From Candidatus Limnocylindrales bacterium (GTDB lineage Bacteria; Desulfobacterota; Binatia; UBA1149; CAITLU01): DNA of 64,000 nt. Location: the NCBI GenBank assembly GCA_035571835.1, contig DATNBU010000008.1, positions 248,001 to 312,000 of the forward strand, given 5' to 3'. Under the pieces are notes generated by a model. It was not told where the DNA came from. It did no database searches and was given only the letters and a program-made list of their open reading frames with translations. Of the stretch, positions 38,318-46,820 are shown one piece after another; the stretch's first letter is position 1; each line of letters opens with the position of its first letter. The position numbers and the translations under genes were made by a program.

Positions 38318-39966
38318 ATCGCGAGCGAAGCCACTCCTTCCGTTCCGAAGCCGCTCGAGGCCACCAGCGACCACAGCAGCTGCGCAAGAAACGCGGCCGT
38401 CCATCCGTAGCATTCGGCGAGCGCACCGAGCGAAAGCGAAGCAGCCAGTGCCGACCACGGCGCCCACGGGCTGACGGCAACGCACCACAGCACGCTCGCC
38501 GTGATCCATCCGAGCCGCGTCGCAACGACGCCGCGAAACAGCACCACCTGGCCGAACACCGACATCACGGCGCACGCCGCCGCCGCGAGTGACACGAACA
38601 TGGTCGACGGCACCGCGGCGTCGCGCAGGCGCGACAGCATCAGGTCGACGGCCGGCAGGACCGGCGACAGGTCGAGCTTCGGCAGCGGGCCGCTCGCTCC
38701 GAGGACCGCCGCGACGAGCGAGATCAACAGCACCGGCGGGACGCGGTGGCGCACGCGCGTCCTTTCGACGGCTTTCTGCTGCGGCTCGCGCACGAGCGCG
38801 ATCAGCGCGCACGAAACCAGCGCCATTCCTCCGACCATCATCGAATGCACGGTCGGCGTGATCAGGTCGGTCGCGACGCCGCCGCTGCCGGCTCCCCACA
38901 CTCCGGGACCGCCGACCGTAAGCCACCACAGCAGGATCGCGACGGCGGTCAGGCCCGCCGCGCCCCAACGCGTCGGCGACGAGTACGTATCGATGCGGTC
39001 GAGCTCGCGTCCGGTCTTCGTCAGCACGGCGGTGATGAACAGCGCCGTGCTGACCGAGGCCGCGACGATCTGACCCGGCGACGAATACAGATCGGCGGCG
39101 ATCAGCAGCGGGCCGCCGAGTGGAATTGCCGCTGCGGCGACCGGGCTCGTTCCGGAGATCGCGCGCGACAGTGCGGCCATCGCGCCGGCGGCAACCGGCA
39201 GCACGCGCATCGGCGCCGCCGAGCCGCCGACCACGTCGTCGACGAGGCGCACGAGCCACAGTCCGAAGGCAACAGCGGAACCGATGAACATCGGCAGGCC
39301 GAGAAGCCACCATCCGGGAGCCTGCACGCCGCGCCAGCACGCCACGGCGGCCGCGACGAATGCGGTCAAGGTTGCGGACGCCGTCCACGCCAGCCACTTG
39401 CCGCCGATCAGCTCGCCGCGGGTGATTCCGGCCGTGAGCAATACTTCGAGAGTCCGGCGCGCGCGTTCGCCCGGGAGCGCATCGGCAAGCGGTCCCGTCA
39501 GCAGCGAGATCGCAAGGATCGCGATCAGCAGCGAGCGTCCGGGCAGGCGACCCGGCAGGACGAAGTTGCGCGTTTCGAAACGCTTCGGCCCGTCGAGCGT
39601 CTCGAGCGCGGCGCGCGTCTCGGGCGACAGGTCGACGGCGCGCACGATCAGCGGATTCTCGCCGTGCAACTCGATGTTCGCGCGGTCGGCGGTTTCGAAT
39701 CGATCGGCGAGCGCGACCGGAATCTCGCCGATGGCGGCGATCTTCGGCGGCCGCGGAGGTCCGAGAAGATCGGGGTCGGCCTGCACGACGACCGGAGGCG
39801 GCGCCGGCGGCCGGATGCGCGGCGTCGGGATCGCTCCGGCCGGAAGCAGAAGCGCGGCGGCAACGCCGAGCAGCTTGAGCGCGGGACGGCCGCTCATGTG
39901 GTTGCGAACTTCGTAGCGCGCAACCGACAGCAGACGCCCGATTCTGAGCAGTGGCCGGCGGCTCAC
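38242..39966 (-). CDS. ABC-2 type exporter, large permease subunit
   Basis: 574 residues. The N-terminal half follows the ABC-2/NatB plan: one entry helix, a large extracytoplasmic loop (about 55-155, Pro-rich), then LLIAILAISLLTGPLADALPGERARRTLEVLLTA-type segments (the ERxxxTLE motif of ABC-2 permeases) and a run of helices. The second half (about 320-570) has six or so further helices with little loop, an extra domain not seen in the companion permease. It shares a 4-bp overlap with the upstream permease gene and is encoded with the ATPase at 41000-41797. The complex probably exports or flips an unknown hydrophobic substrate. Confidence 0.82.
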   Translation of the reverse strand: MSRRPLLRIGRLLSVARYEVRNHMSGRPALKLLGVAAALLLPAGAIPTPRIRPPAPPPVVVQADPDLLGPPRPPKIAAIGEIPVALADRFETADRANIELHGENPLIVRAVDLSPETRAALETLDGPKRFETRNFVLPGRLPGRSLLIAILAISLLTGPLADALPGERARRTLEVLLTAGITRGELIGGKWLAWTASATLTAFVAAAVACWRGVQAPGWWLLGLPMFIGSAVAFGLWLVRLVDDVVGGSAAPMRVLPVAAGAMAALSRAISGTSPVAAAAIPLGGPLLIAADLYSSPGQIVAASVSTALFITAVLTKTGRELDRIDTYSSPTRWGAAGLTAVAILLWWLTVGGPGVWGAGSGGVATDLITPTVHSMMVGGMALVSCALIALVREPQQKAVERTRVRHRVPPVLLISLVAAVLGASGPLPKLDLSPVLPAVDLMLSRLRDAAVPSTMFVSLAAAACAVMSVFGQVVLFRGVVATRLGWITASVLWCVAVSPWAPWSALAASLSLGALAECYGWTAAFLAQLLWSLVASSGFGTEGVASLAIQMIALAIASGVLRVVRGVPSRHQL

Positions 39967-41003
39967 ACTAACTCACGGCGGTGAAAATCGACGGAGACGA
40001 CAGCGGCGATCAGCACGGCGACCGGTACGATCCACAGCGACGCCGCATTTCCGGAAAACGACGAGCCGAGCGACATCAGCGGAAGGAAGCGTCCGACGGC
40101 CGGACTCCAGTAACCGAGCGAGATCAGGCCCATGCTGACCATCAGCGCCTGCGAGAGCGGTCCCGAAAAGCCGCGGACCGAGTTGGCACGCGCCATCAGC
40201 ACGACGCCGAGCGTGCCGCCGAGCACGGCAGCGAAGAAGCCGGCGAACATCCAGTGGTAGAGCCGATAGATCGGCAGCAGGCCGTCGACGATGAACAGGC
40301 TGACGATGAGGGCAGGGCCGAGCACTGCCGCAAGCGCGACGATCCTCGCAGCGGCATGGATCCAGCGCGGCACCGGCAGTGCGAGATCCGATTCGAGCAC
40401 GCCGCTCGAGCGGTCGCGGTACAGCGAGCCGGCGCCGATCACCACGCCGTACAGCGTGAACAAGAGCGCGACGACGCCGGCGAGAAGCCCGGTGACGGGC
40501 CGCAGCTCGACGTTGTCGCGCCGGCGTTTCTGCGGCGCAGGAACTTCGAGGCGCCAGCGTTCGTTGGTCAGGTTGCGCAGCACCGACTCGGCCTTGTAGC
40601 TGAGCGAGCCGCCCCACGTGACGCCGAGGACGAGCTTGTCGCCTTCGCGCCACACCGCGCGCTCGGCGCGTCCGTCCTTGAGCGTGGCCTCGGGATCGTC
40701 GACGACGAAGACCTGGAAATCGGCGGCCTTGAGCGGCTCGACGACCGACGCATCGCTCACGTAGATCACCGGATTGCTTCTCCACGCGATCGTCACCGAT
40801 GCCGAGATGAACATCGACAGCGCCGTCAGAAGCCCCGGCCACGCGAGCGCGCGCACGACGAGCCCTTCGCGCAGAAGGCGCACGATGATCGCGACCGACA
40901 TTCCGGCGAGCGCGCGAAGGTTCGACGGATGGATGCGCACCGCGGGCAGACCCATGCTGCCGCGGCGAGCGCCGGCTTCCTGCGGATCGTCGGCGATGCT
41001 CAC
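39963..41003 (-). CDS. ABC-2 type exporter, second permease subunit
   Basis: 346 residues from a GTG that overlaps the ATPase stop codon by 4 bp. One membrane helix near residue 60 is followed by an extracytoplasmic domain (about 80-165) and five helices, with the ABC-2 signature SLYRDRSSGVLESDLALPV. It pairs with the larger permease downstream (4-bp overlap), so ATPase, this subunit and the larger subunit are translated as one coupled unit. A heteromeric transmembrane pair of this kind is seen in lipid, sodium (NatAB-like) and gliding-related exporters. Confidence 0.82.
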   Translation of the reverse strand: MSIADDPQEAGARRGSMGLPAVRIHPSNLRALAGMSVAIIVRLLREGLVVRALAWPGLLTALSMFISASVTIAWRSNPVIYVSDASVVEPLKAADFQVFVVDDPEATLKDGRAERAVWREGDKLVLGVTWGGSLSYKAESVLRNLTNERWRLEVPAPQKRRRDNVELRPVTGLLAGVVALLFTLYGVVIGAGSLYRDRSSGVLESDLALPVPRWIHAAARIVALAAVLGPALIVSLFIVDGLLPIYRLYHWMFAGFFAAVLGGTLGVVLMARANSVRGFSGPLSQALMVSMGLISLGYWSPAVGRFLPLMSLGSSFSGNAASLWIVPVAVLIAAVVSVDFHRRELV

Positions 41004-41797
41004 GCGGCGTTTTCGCGGGTCGGCGACGCGGTATCGCGAGGCGGGGCTGCGTTATCGCGAGCCGGCGCTGCGTTGTCGCGAGTAAGATGGAGGAACGCGT
41101 CGCCGAGCTCGCGCGTCCCGGTCGACGACAGCAGGCTTGCCACCGAGCCTTCGGCGACGATGCGCCCGCCCGACATCACGCCGATGCGTGAGCACAGGGC
41201 CTCGACCTCGCCCATGATGTGCGACGATACGATCACCGCGCGGCCTTCTCCGGCGAGGCCGCGGACGAGCTCGAGCACGTCGCGGCGTCCACCCACGTCG
41301 AGGCCGTCGGTCGGCTCGTCGAGAAGCAGCAGCGGCGGATCGTGGATGAGCGCGCGCGCCAGCACGACGCGTCTTTTCATGCCGGTCGACAGCGACGAGC
41401 ATGGCGTGCGCGCATAGTTGGCCGCGCCGAGACGCTCGAGCAGGTCGGCGGCGCGGCGGCCGGCGTCGTGGATGCCCTGGATCTCGCCGAACAGCTGCAC
41501 GGTCTCGATCGGAGTGAGGCGCTCGGGCAGGCCGGCTTCGGCCGGAACATAGGCGAGGCGGGAACGTGCGCCGACCGGATCGTCGACGGCATCGATTCCG
41601 TCGATCTCGATGCGGCCGCGTTCGGGTCGCAGCAGTGTCGCGAACAGGCGCAGGGTAGTCGTCTTGCCGGCGCCGTTGGGGCCCAGAAGGCCGTAGATCT
41701 CTCCGGTATCGACGCGAAGAGTAAGGCCGCGGACCGCTTCGACGCGCCCCCGCGAGCCGTCGAGAAATGAGCGTGCAAGATCTTCGGTGACGAGCAT
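41000..41797 (-). CDS. ABC-2 exporter ATPase subunit with repetitive C-terminus
   Basis: About 265 residues from the ATG at 41797. Walker A GPNGAGKTTT, the Q-loop region near YVPAEAGLPERLTP, signature LSTGMKRRVVLARAL, Walker B LLLLDEPTDGLDVGG and the switch His in VSSHIMGEVE are complete. The signature is LSTGM rather than LSGGQ, which is common in ABC-2 exporters. The last 27 residues are four near-copies of a 7-residue unit (TRDNAAP, ARDNAAP, PRDTASP, TRENAA), encoded by a 21-bp tandem repeat, and are probably an unstructured tail created by repeat expansion. First gene of the exporter operon. Confidence 0.9.
   Translation of the reverse strand: MLVTEDLARSFLDGSRGRVEAVRGLTLRVDTGEIYGLLGPNGAGKTTTLRLFATLLRPERGRIEIDGIDAVDDPVGARSRLAYVPAEAGLPERLTPIETVQLFGEIQGIHDAGRRAADLLERLGAANYARTPCSSLSTGMKRRVVLARALIHDPPLLLLDEPTDGLDVGGRRDVLELVRGLAGEGRAVIVSSHIMGEVEALCSRIGVMSGGRIVAEGSVASLLSSTGTRELGDAFLHLTRDNAAPARDNAAPPRDTASPTRENAA
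41003..41083. repeat. 21-bp coding tandem repeat at the ATPase 3' end
   Basis: Nearly four units of 21 bp encode the R-D/E-N/T-A-A/S-P heptads. It also covers the start of the next gene, so contraction or expansion would change the protein tail but keep the frame. Confidence 0.75.
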
Positions 41798-41910
41798 TTG
41801 CGCGAGTGTAGCGGGCAGACGCGTCCCATCCCAGTCGGTGTGCGACGAAAATACGGGCATGGCGCCGCGAAGTTGCGCCACCGCCTTCCGCTGACATCAT
41901 CGGCTCCCCG

Positions 41911-42663
41911 ATGCGATTTCCATTCATCAGGCCCGTGAGGAGGCCGGCGAGCAGTTTTGCGCGACGCGTCCTGTCCGCGCTCGAGCGTCACCGGTTTCTC
42001 GCCGCGCTCGTCGCCGCCGATGTCGCCAGCAAGGTTGCGGCGTTTCATTTCCTGCCCGACGGCCGGGCGGTCACGCTGCTGCCAGGAGTGCGGCTCTATC
42101 TGGCCGTCAACGAATGGGGAGTCATGGGAGGAGTCGAGGGAATCGGCCGCGTGACGGCCAATCCGGCCTACACGGTGCTGCTGGCAGCCGGTCTGATCGT
42201 GTTCGCCGGTGCGATCGTGCGACTGAGCGCGTCATCGATCGCGTTCGGATGGCAGGTCTTCGCCGGCCTGCTGGTGTTTCTCGGCGTTGCGTTCGCCGCG
42301 CAGGCAATCGCCGCGCCGCTGTCGCACATTCCGCTTCCGGCCAGCATGATCGTTGCGACCATTCGTCTTGCCGTGCTCGCGGTGAGCCTCGCGTTTTATT
42401 TTGCTTCGAGCGCGCCGATTGCGCGTGCAGCGTTCACGCTGCTTGCGGCCGGATCTCTGTCCAACGCGGTTTCGTACGTTTATCCACCCTACGAGGTAGT
42501 CGATTTTCTCATCGTGCCGCTCGGATCGCTCTCAGACGGGGCGTCGTTCGGCGTGATCAATTTTGCCGACATCTACCTGTTCCTGTTTCCGCTGATGCTT
42601 CTCGCGTGGCCGGCGTCGGCGCTGATCTCGCGCAGATTGCGCACACGCACGGCACTCGGCTGA
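41911..42663 (+). CDS. LspA (signal peptidase II)-like membrane protein lacking one catalytic Asp
   Basis: 250 residues, four to five hydrophobic segments. Hallmarks of lipoprotein signal peptidase are present in order: D37-V-A-S-K41 (family D-Q-x-S/T-K), LYLAVNEWG (family N-x-G), GSLSN185 (family G-N), VVDF at 196-199, and FGVINFAD220 (family F-N-x-A-D). The first catalytic aspartate, normally in GNxxDR, is replaced by Ser188-Tyr189; the second, Asp220, is kept. The protein is also longer than usual LspA (about 165 residues), with a basic N-terminal tail. It may be an inactive or repurposed paralogue. It is divergent from the ABC exporter operon. A canonical lspA is expected elsewhere. Confidence 0.72.
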   Translation: MRFPFIRPVRRPASSFARRVLSALERHRFLAALVAADVASKVAAFHFLPDGRAVTLLPGVRLYLAVNEWGVMGGVEGIGRVTANPAYTVLLAAGLIVFAGAIVRLSASSIAFGWQVFAGLLVFLGVAFAAQAIAAPLSHIPLPASMIVATIRLAVLAVSLAFYFASSAPIARAAFTLLAAGSLSNAVSYVYPPYEVVDFLIVPLGSLSDGASFGVINFADIYLFLFPLMLLAWPASALISRRLRTRTALG

Positions 42664-42749
42664 GGAACACGAAACAAACCAGCTTGCTCCTTCGGCGGTG
42701 AACCGGTTAACAGTCGGGGGCGGGTCCGAAGGCCGCAAAGGAGTCCCGG

Positions 42750-42950
42750 ATGAAGAACAAGCCCGAATTTCAACTGGCGATAGCGATCTTCGTCGGGATC
42801 TCGGTCATCGGCACGGTGTTCGGATTGTGGTGGGCCAGCTACTACGCAGGCATGAAGTCGCGAACCAACGTCGAATCGCCCGCAACCGAAGCGGCAGCAC
42901 CGGCTCCGGAGCCGCAGACACCGCCGGTCACGGTTCCGCACAACAAATAA
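42750..42950 (+). CDS. Small single-helix membrane protein
   Basis: 66 residues. AAAGGAG lies about 8 bp before the ATG, so translation is convincing. A short polar start (MKNKPEFQ) is followed by one membrane helix (LAIAIFVGISVIGTVFGLWW) and a Pro/Ala-rich tail on the far side (EAAAPAPEPQTPP). There is no cysteine or charged motif for function. It lies 86 bp after the LspA-like gene in the same direction and may be cotranscribed. Family not recognised. Confidence 0.6.
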   Translation: MKNKPEFQLAIAIFVGISVIGTVFGLWWASYYAGMKSRTNVESPATEAAAPAPEPQTPPVTVPHNK

Positions 42951-43005
42951 CCGCAGGCAGCATCGAGCACGCAAAGAAGCAGACGAGTGGATTCGGGCGA
43001 GGCGT

Positions 43006-43470
43006 TTACTTCGGAGGACGCCGCGGGATCCACTTTTTCTTCACACGCGTCTGCTGCGCGCGCAGGATTCCGTCGAGCACCCGCGTCAGCGGACGCGGGC
43101 CTTCGCCTCCGAGGCTTTCGTCGAGCGCGGCAAGCTTGTCGAGGCTCGGCCGCAGCTCCTGGGCCGTGACGGCGCCTCCGGCTTCGCGGCAGAAATGCGT
43201 GCGGCAACCGAACGGCCGGCCTTCGTAGACCGAGCAGGTCTTTTCGTCGCGGTCGAGGAACGGGCACGCGCCGTCGCTGCGCGGCGGCGGCAGGCGGCGT
43301 CCGGTCGAGCGCAGCACGGCGAACAGGTAATCGGTTTCGGCCCGCGTCACGTACGGCTCGCGGCCGGTTTCGACGAAGCGGCAGCAGCGCGTCGTTCTCG
43401 TGCAGTTACGCGCCGGCAGCGAGGCCTCGGCCTCGGCGTAGATTTTCTCGATGTCCTCGTGTCCGCGCAT
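43006..43470 (-). CDS. YkgJ-family cysteine cluster (zinc/iron-chelating) protein
   Basis: About 154 residues from the ATG at 43470; a TTG three codons upstream is possible. Cysteines are arranged as in the YkgJ/FliB family: CTRTTRCCRF near the N-terminus, then GACPFLDRDEKTCSVYEGRPFGCRTHFC. The CPFL...C.VYE.RP..CR signature is diagnostic. Members bind Zn or an Fe-S cluster; one branch is the flagellin lysine N-methylase. The C-terminus is basic (VKKKWIPRRPPK). Function here unknown. It follows the SDR gene on the same strand, separated by a palindrome. Confidence 0.82.
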   Translation of the reverse strand: MRGHEDIEKIYAEAEASLPARNCTRTTRCCRFVETGREPYVTRAETDYLFAVLRSTGRRLPPPRSDGACPFLDRDEKTCSVYEGRPFGCRTHFCREAGGAVTAQELRPSLDKLAALDESLGGEGPRPLTRVLDGILRAQQTRVKKKWIPRRPPK

Positions 43471-43530
43471 CAGCGGCAATCCGTATCACGGGCAGGCGAA
43501 AGGGGACAGGCGCAATTTCGCGTACTTGCG

Positions 43531-43551
43531 AAAATGTACCTGGTACATTTT
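43531..43551. promoter_or_regulatory. 21-bp palindrome between SDR and YkgJ genes
   Basis: Perfect 10-bp arms (AAAATGTACC and GGTACATTTT) around a single T, 10 bp after the SDR stop codon on the minus strand. It could be the SDR operon terminator (T-run TTTT after the arm) or an operator for the following gene. A second short inverted repeat (TCGC..GCGA, 43518-43531) and GGGGACAGG at 43502 lie beside it. Confidence 0.5.
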
Positions 43552-43560
43552 TACACCCCT

Positions 43561-44340
43561 TTACCAGAACCAGTGGCCGGCGTTCACGTCGAGGGACTGG
43601 CCGGTGATCATCGTCGACATGTCGGATGCGAAGAAGACGACGCTCTCGGCGATCTGCTCGGAGGTCGGGATCGCCTTGAGCGCGGTTTCGCTGGCGACCG
43701 CGTCGTAGATGACTTTGGGCGTCGTGCCGGCGCGCTCGGCTTCGCCTTCGAAGTAGCGCTCGAGCGGCGGTCCCCAGATGTATCCCGGCACCACCGAGTT
43801 CACGCGGATGCCGTAGCCGCCGAGCTCGAGCGCAAGCGTCTGCGTTGCGGCGTTGAGCGCGGCCTTGGACGCGGCGTAGCCGCCGAACATCGGCATCATC
43901 CGGCGCATCGACATGCTGTTGATCATCACGATCGAGCCGGCCGCACGCTCTTTCATCGACGGCACGACGGCCTGCGACAGGCGAAGGGATCCGAGCACGT
44001 TGACCTCGAACGGCGGACGCCACGTGTCGAGGTCGATGGTCTCGATGCGCTCGTAGGTGCCGGGGTGGTACGCGTTGTTGACGAGCACGTCGACCTTGCC
44101 GAACTCGGCGAGCGCTTTTTCGACCACGTTGCGGCACGACGCGGTGTCCGAAATGTCGGTGGCAACCGGCAGCGCGCGGCCGCCGGCCGCCCGAATCTCG
44201 CCGGCAAGCGTCTCGAGCGAATCGGCGCTGCGTGCCGCGAGCACCACCGCCGCGCCTTCGCGCGCGAGCGCGCGTCCGATGGCCTGACCGAGGCCGGGGC
44301 CGATGCCGGAAACGATGGCGACGCGATCCTTGAGCAGCAT
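43561..44340 (-). CDS. Short-chain dehydrogenase/reductase
   Basis: 259 residues, classical SDR. The cofactor motif is SGIGPGLGQAIGRAL (a Gly-x-Gly-Pro-Gly-x-Gly variant of TGxxxGxG), NNAYHPG replaces NNAG, catalytic Ser lies in MINSMSM, and Tyr/Lys in GGYAASKAAL. ARS after the second strand (LAARSADSL) suggests NADP preference. The C-terminus is the usual GQSLDVNAG. It is the third gene of an operon after DUF1214 and sulfotransferase genes, 36 bp behind the sulfotransferase, so it probably acts on the same lipid or alcohol substrate. The substrate is unknown. Confidence 0.9.
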   Translation of the reverse strand: MLLKDRVAIVSGIGPGLGQAIGRALAREGAAVVLAARSADSLETLAGEIRAAGGRALPVATDISDTASCRNVVEKALAEFGKVDVLVNNAYHPGTYERIETIDLDTWRPPFEVNVLGSLRLSQAVVPSMKERAAGSIVMINSMSMRRMMPMFGGYAASKAALNAATQTLALELGGYGIRVNSVVPGYIWGPPLERYFEGEAERAGTTPKVIYDAVASETALKAIPTSEQIAESVVFFASDMSTMITGQSLDVNAGHWFW

Positions 44341-44376
44341 GGGTGTTCTCCAGTCCTGTGTATCTGCGCCGGCGCG

Positions 44377-45627
44377 TCAGGCCGCGTCTTCCGGCTCGAT
44401 TGCGAAATGCTCGATGTACTTCGAGAAGCGCTCGCGCATCGCCGCCGGCACGAGGCCGAAGTCGGCGGCGCTGTAGCGGTGCTCGCCGTGCTTGTGCTGC
44501 GGGTGCGTGCGGTGCCACTCGCGAAGGCGCGCTTCGGTCGCCTCGGGATAGTCGATGCCGAAGTGCCGGTAGACTTTGCCGACCGCGGTCGCCGGATCGC
44601 CGACGGTCTCGCGAAACGGAACGTCGAAGAAGCGGTGCTCGCCGAGCTCGCGGCGCGCGGCCATCGCGTTCTCCATCGTCGTTGCGTAAAGCTCGACGAC
44701 CCACTGCGCGATCGCGCGCCGGTCGGGATTGTCCTCGTAGATGCCGCGCCAGCCGGCGATCAGGCTGCACAGCGACGGCAGCACGCGCGCCGGATCGCGA
44801 TGGGTCTGCACGATGCACGCGTCGGGATACACGTCGAGGATCTCGCGCAGCCAGCGCAGGTGCGCGGGATACTTGAGCACCCAGCGCCGGTCCGGATCGC
44901 CTGCGCCGACGAGGCGCAGAAGGTCGCGATGGCGAAGGTACGCGGGCTTCATGTCGCACGAGTCGTACCACGCCGAATAGCTCGGAATCGTCGCGTTGCA
45001 CTCGAAGCTGTCGTCGCGAAACGTATGCTGCAGCAGCAGCCGGCATTCTTCCGGACCGTCGGCGGTCAGAAGGTGGATCGCCTTCAGGCGCGGGTCGAGC
45101 CAGTACGAAAGGCCGAGGCCCTGCGCGGCCTGCTTGAAGCGCGGATCCTTGTCCCACTGCTCCCGCGGCGGGCGCGGTTTCGGCGAGGCGCCGAGCCAGT
45201 ATTCGAGCGCCTGATTGGCCTGATCCTGCGCGACCAGCGCATGCAGCGCGGTCGTTCCGGTTCTCGGCAGACCGAGGATGAAGATCGGACGGCGGATTTC
45301 ACTGCCGAAGATCTCCGGCCGCTCGCGCCGCCAGCGCTCGCACTCGAGGCGTCCGCGGAAAAGCCCGACGAGCTGCTGCGTGACCATCCAGCGCCCGAAC
45401 GGATTCAGGCGCGACTCTTCGTCGTACGCGCGCAGCAGCACCGACAGGCCGTCGCGATAGTCGTCGGCGCCAAGATCGGTCCCGCCGCCGGCGGCCTTGC
45501 TCGCGGCCTCTACCATCGCTTCTTCGGATTCGACGAATCCCTTGCGGCGGCGGCCGAGCTTCTCGAGCGTTCGTGCGGCCGCGTTCAGCAGGCGTACGGG
45601 CAGGCGTTGGTCGCGCTCGGTCGTCAT
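44377..45627 (-). CDS. Sulfotransferase family protein
   Basis: About 416 residues from the ATG at 45627. The PAPS 5'-phosphosulfate loop is FILGLPRTGTTALHALVAQD and the 3'-phosphate motif is VQTHRDPARVLPSLCSL. A helical N-terminus of about 110 residues precedes the fold. DDSFECN and WVLKYPAHLRWL are further conserved family segments. The enzyme would transfer sulfate from PAPS to a hydroxyl group of a small molecule, lipid or sugar. It lies between SDR and DUF1214 genes with gaps of 36 and 34 bp, so a joint pathway is likely. No PAPS synthesis genes are in view. Confidence 0.88.
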   Translation of the reverse strand: MTTERDQRLPVRLLNAAARTLEKLGRRRKGFVESEEAMVEAASKAAGGGTDLGADDYRDGLSVLLRAYDEESRLNPFGRWMVTQQLVGLFRGRLECERWRRERPEIFGSEIRRPIFILGLPRTGTTALHALVAQDQANQALEYWLGASPKPRPPREQWDKDPRFKQAAQGLGLSYWLDPRLKAIHLLTADGPEECRLLLQHTFRDDSFECNATIPSYSAWYDSCDMKPAYLRHRDLLRLVGAGDPDRRWVLKYPAHLRWLREILDVYPDACIVQTHRDPARVLPSLCSLIAGWRGIYEDNPDRRAIAQWVVELYATTMENAMAARRELGEHRFFDVPFRETVGDPATAVGKVYRHFGIDYPEATEARLREWHRTHPQHKHGEHRYSAADFGLVPAAMRERFSKYIEHFAIEPEDAA

Positions 45628-45661
45628 CGTGGCAGATTTCGCAATCTCGGCCGCTCTGTCG

Positions 45662-46765
45662 TCAGTCGGGCTCGAGCTCGGACAGAAGCGCGACACGCGC
45701 CGACGGCTGCGGATGGTCCTTCGCCTTGATCCAGCGCAGGCCCATCGTGCCGCGCTGGTGCGAGCCGGTGTCCATCCAGTTCGCGAAGCCGCGGTTCTCC
45801 GCCGAGATCACGATGCGGAACGATCCGTCGCTGCGATAGCGCGTGGTGTGCTTGTTGGTCGAGACGGGAAGGTAGCGGTAGTCGAGCGATTCCATCCAGA
45901 CGTTGTTGAGCTGGAAGTTCCAGTATTCGCATTCGGGCGGCGTGGCTTCGATGACGAGCGCTTCGTTCGGCGCGAGCTGCCACCATCCCATGTAGAAAAA
46001 GATATTGGGATCGCCGTGCGCGCCGCCGGTCACTTTCGGATCGAGCGCGAGCATGCGGTTCGGCCGCGTGCGAAACGCGCGCGCCCAGTCGGCGAACAGT
46101 CGCGCCGTTCCGGCTACGTACGAGCCCGCGCCGCGAAGGCCGGCGACCAGCCGCTCGCTGGTAAGAGGAGAGGGCGGGCCGTCGGCGCCGATGCGTTCGA
46201 GCTTGAGGTCGGCGATGGTCTCGGTGCTGCGGTCGAGAAAATTCTGCCGCACGATCAGCATCGACGAATCGGGCTCGAGCCGAATCCAGTTTCCCGGATG
46301 CGGCCTGGCGGAAAGGATGATTTCGAGGCGGCCGTCGGGCCCGACCTTCATGCGCGTGCTTTCGAGATAGTCGCTGCAGCCCGAGCGCGCGCTCGATCCG
46401 TAGTGCCCGTAATACGCACCGATGCCCAGATACGCGATGGTGCCGCGCGTTCCGTAGAGGCGATATTCGCACGAGCCGTCGATGGCGGCGTTCTGGTAGA
46501 AGCTGTCGGGATTGTCGCAGCCGATCTTGGCCGTCTCATGGCTGAGCCGGTAGAACGTCGGCGCGAGCGGATCGGCATGCTCGAGGAATTTCTCGAGCGC
46601 AAGACGCGTGAGCCTCGTCAGGTAACGGTAGCCCTCGGCGCGGTCGAGCGGATCGCCGGCAAGATCGCACGCGACGATCTTGCCGGCGTCCTTCAGCGCA
46701 TCGCAGAACTCTTCCCAAAGGCGGCCGCTTTCGACGACGGACGCTGCATCGCTCTCCCCGGACAT
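45662..46765 (-). CDS. DUF1214 domain protein
   Basis: 367 residues, no signal peptide. The C-terminal 130 residues carry the DUF1214 signature: PPECEYWNFQLNNVWMESLD, NKHTTRYRSDGSFRIVIS, and ANWMDTGSHQRGTMGLRW. The N-terminal half is helical then beta-rich (YGTRGTIAYLGIGAYYGHY). DUF1214 proteins often stand beside sulfotransferases, SDRs and lipid enzymes in actinobacteria and proteobacteria. No catalytic role is known. First gene of the three-gene operon. Confidence 0.85.
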   Translation of the reverse strand: MSGESDAASVVESGRLWEEFCDALKDAGKIVACDLAGDPLDRAEGYRYLTRLTRLALEKFLEHADPLAPTFYRLSHETAKIGCDNPDSFYQNAAIDGSCEYRLYGTRGTIAYLGIGAYYGHYGSSARSGCSDYLESTRMKVGPDGRLEIILSARPHPGNWIRLEPDSSMLIVRQNFLDRSTETIADLKLERIGADGPPSPLTSERLVAGLRGAGSYVAGTARLFADWARAFRTRPNRMLALDPKVTGGAHGDPNIFFYMGWWQLAPNEALVIEATPPECEYWNFQLNNVWMESLDYRYLPVSTNKHTTRYRSDGSFRIVISAENRGFANWMDTGSHQRGTMGLRWIKAKDHPQPSARVALLSELEPD

Positions 46766-46820
46766 TGCTGCGGCGGACCATAGCGACGGGGCGCGCCAGT
46801 GGCCAGACCGCAGCGCACGG

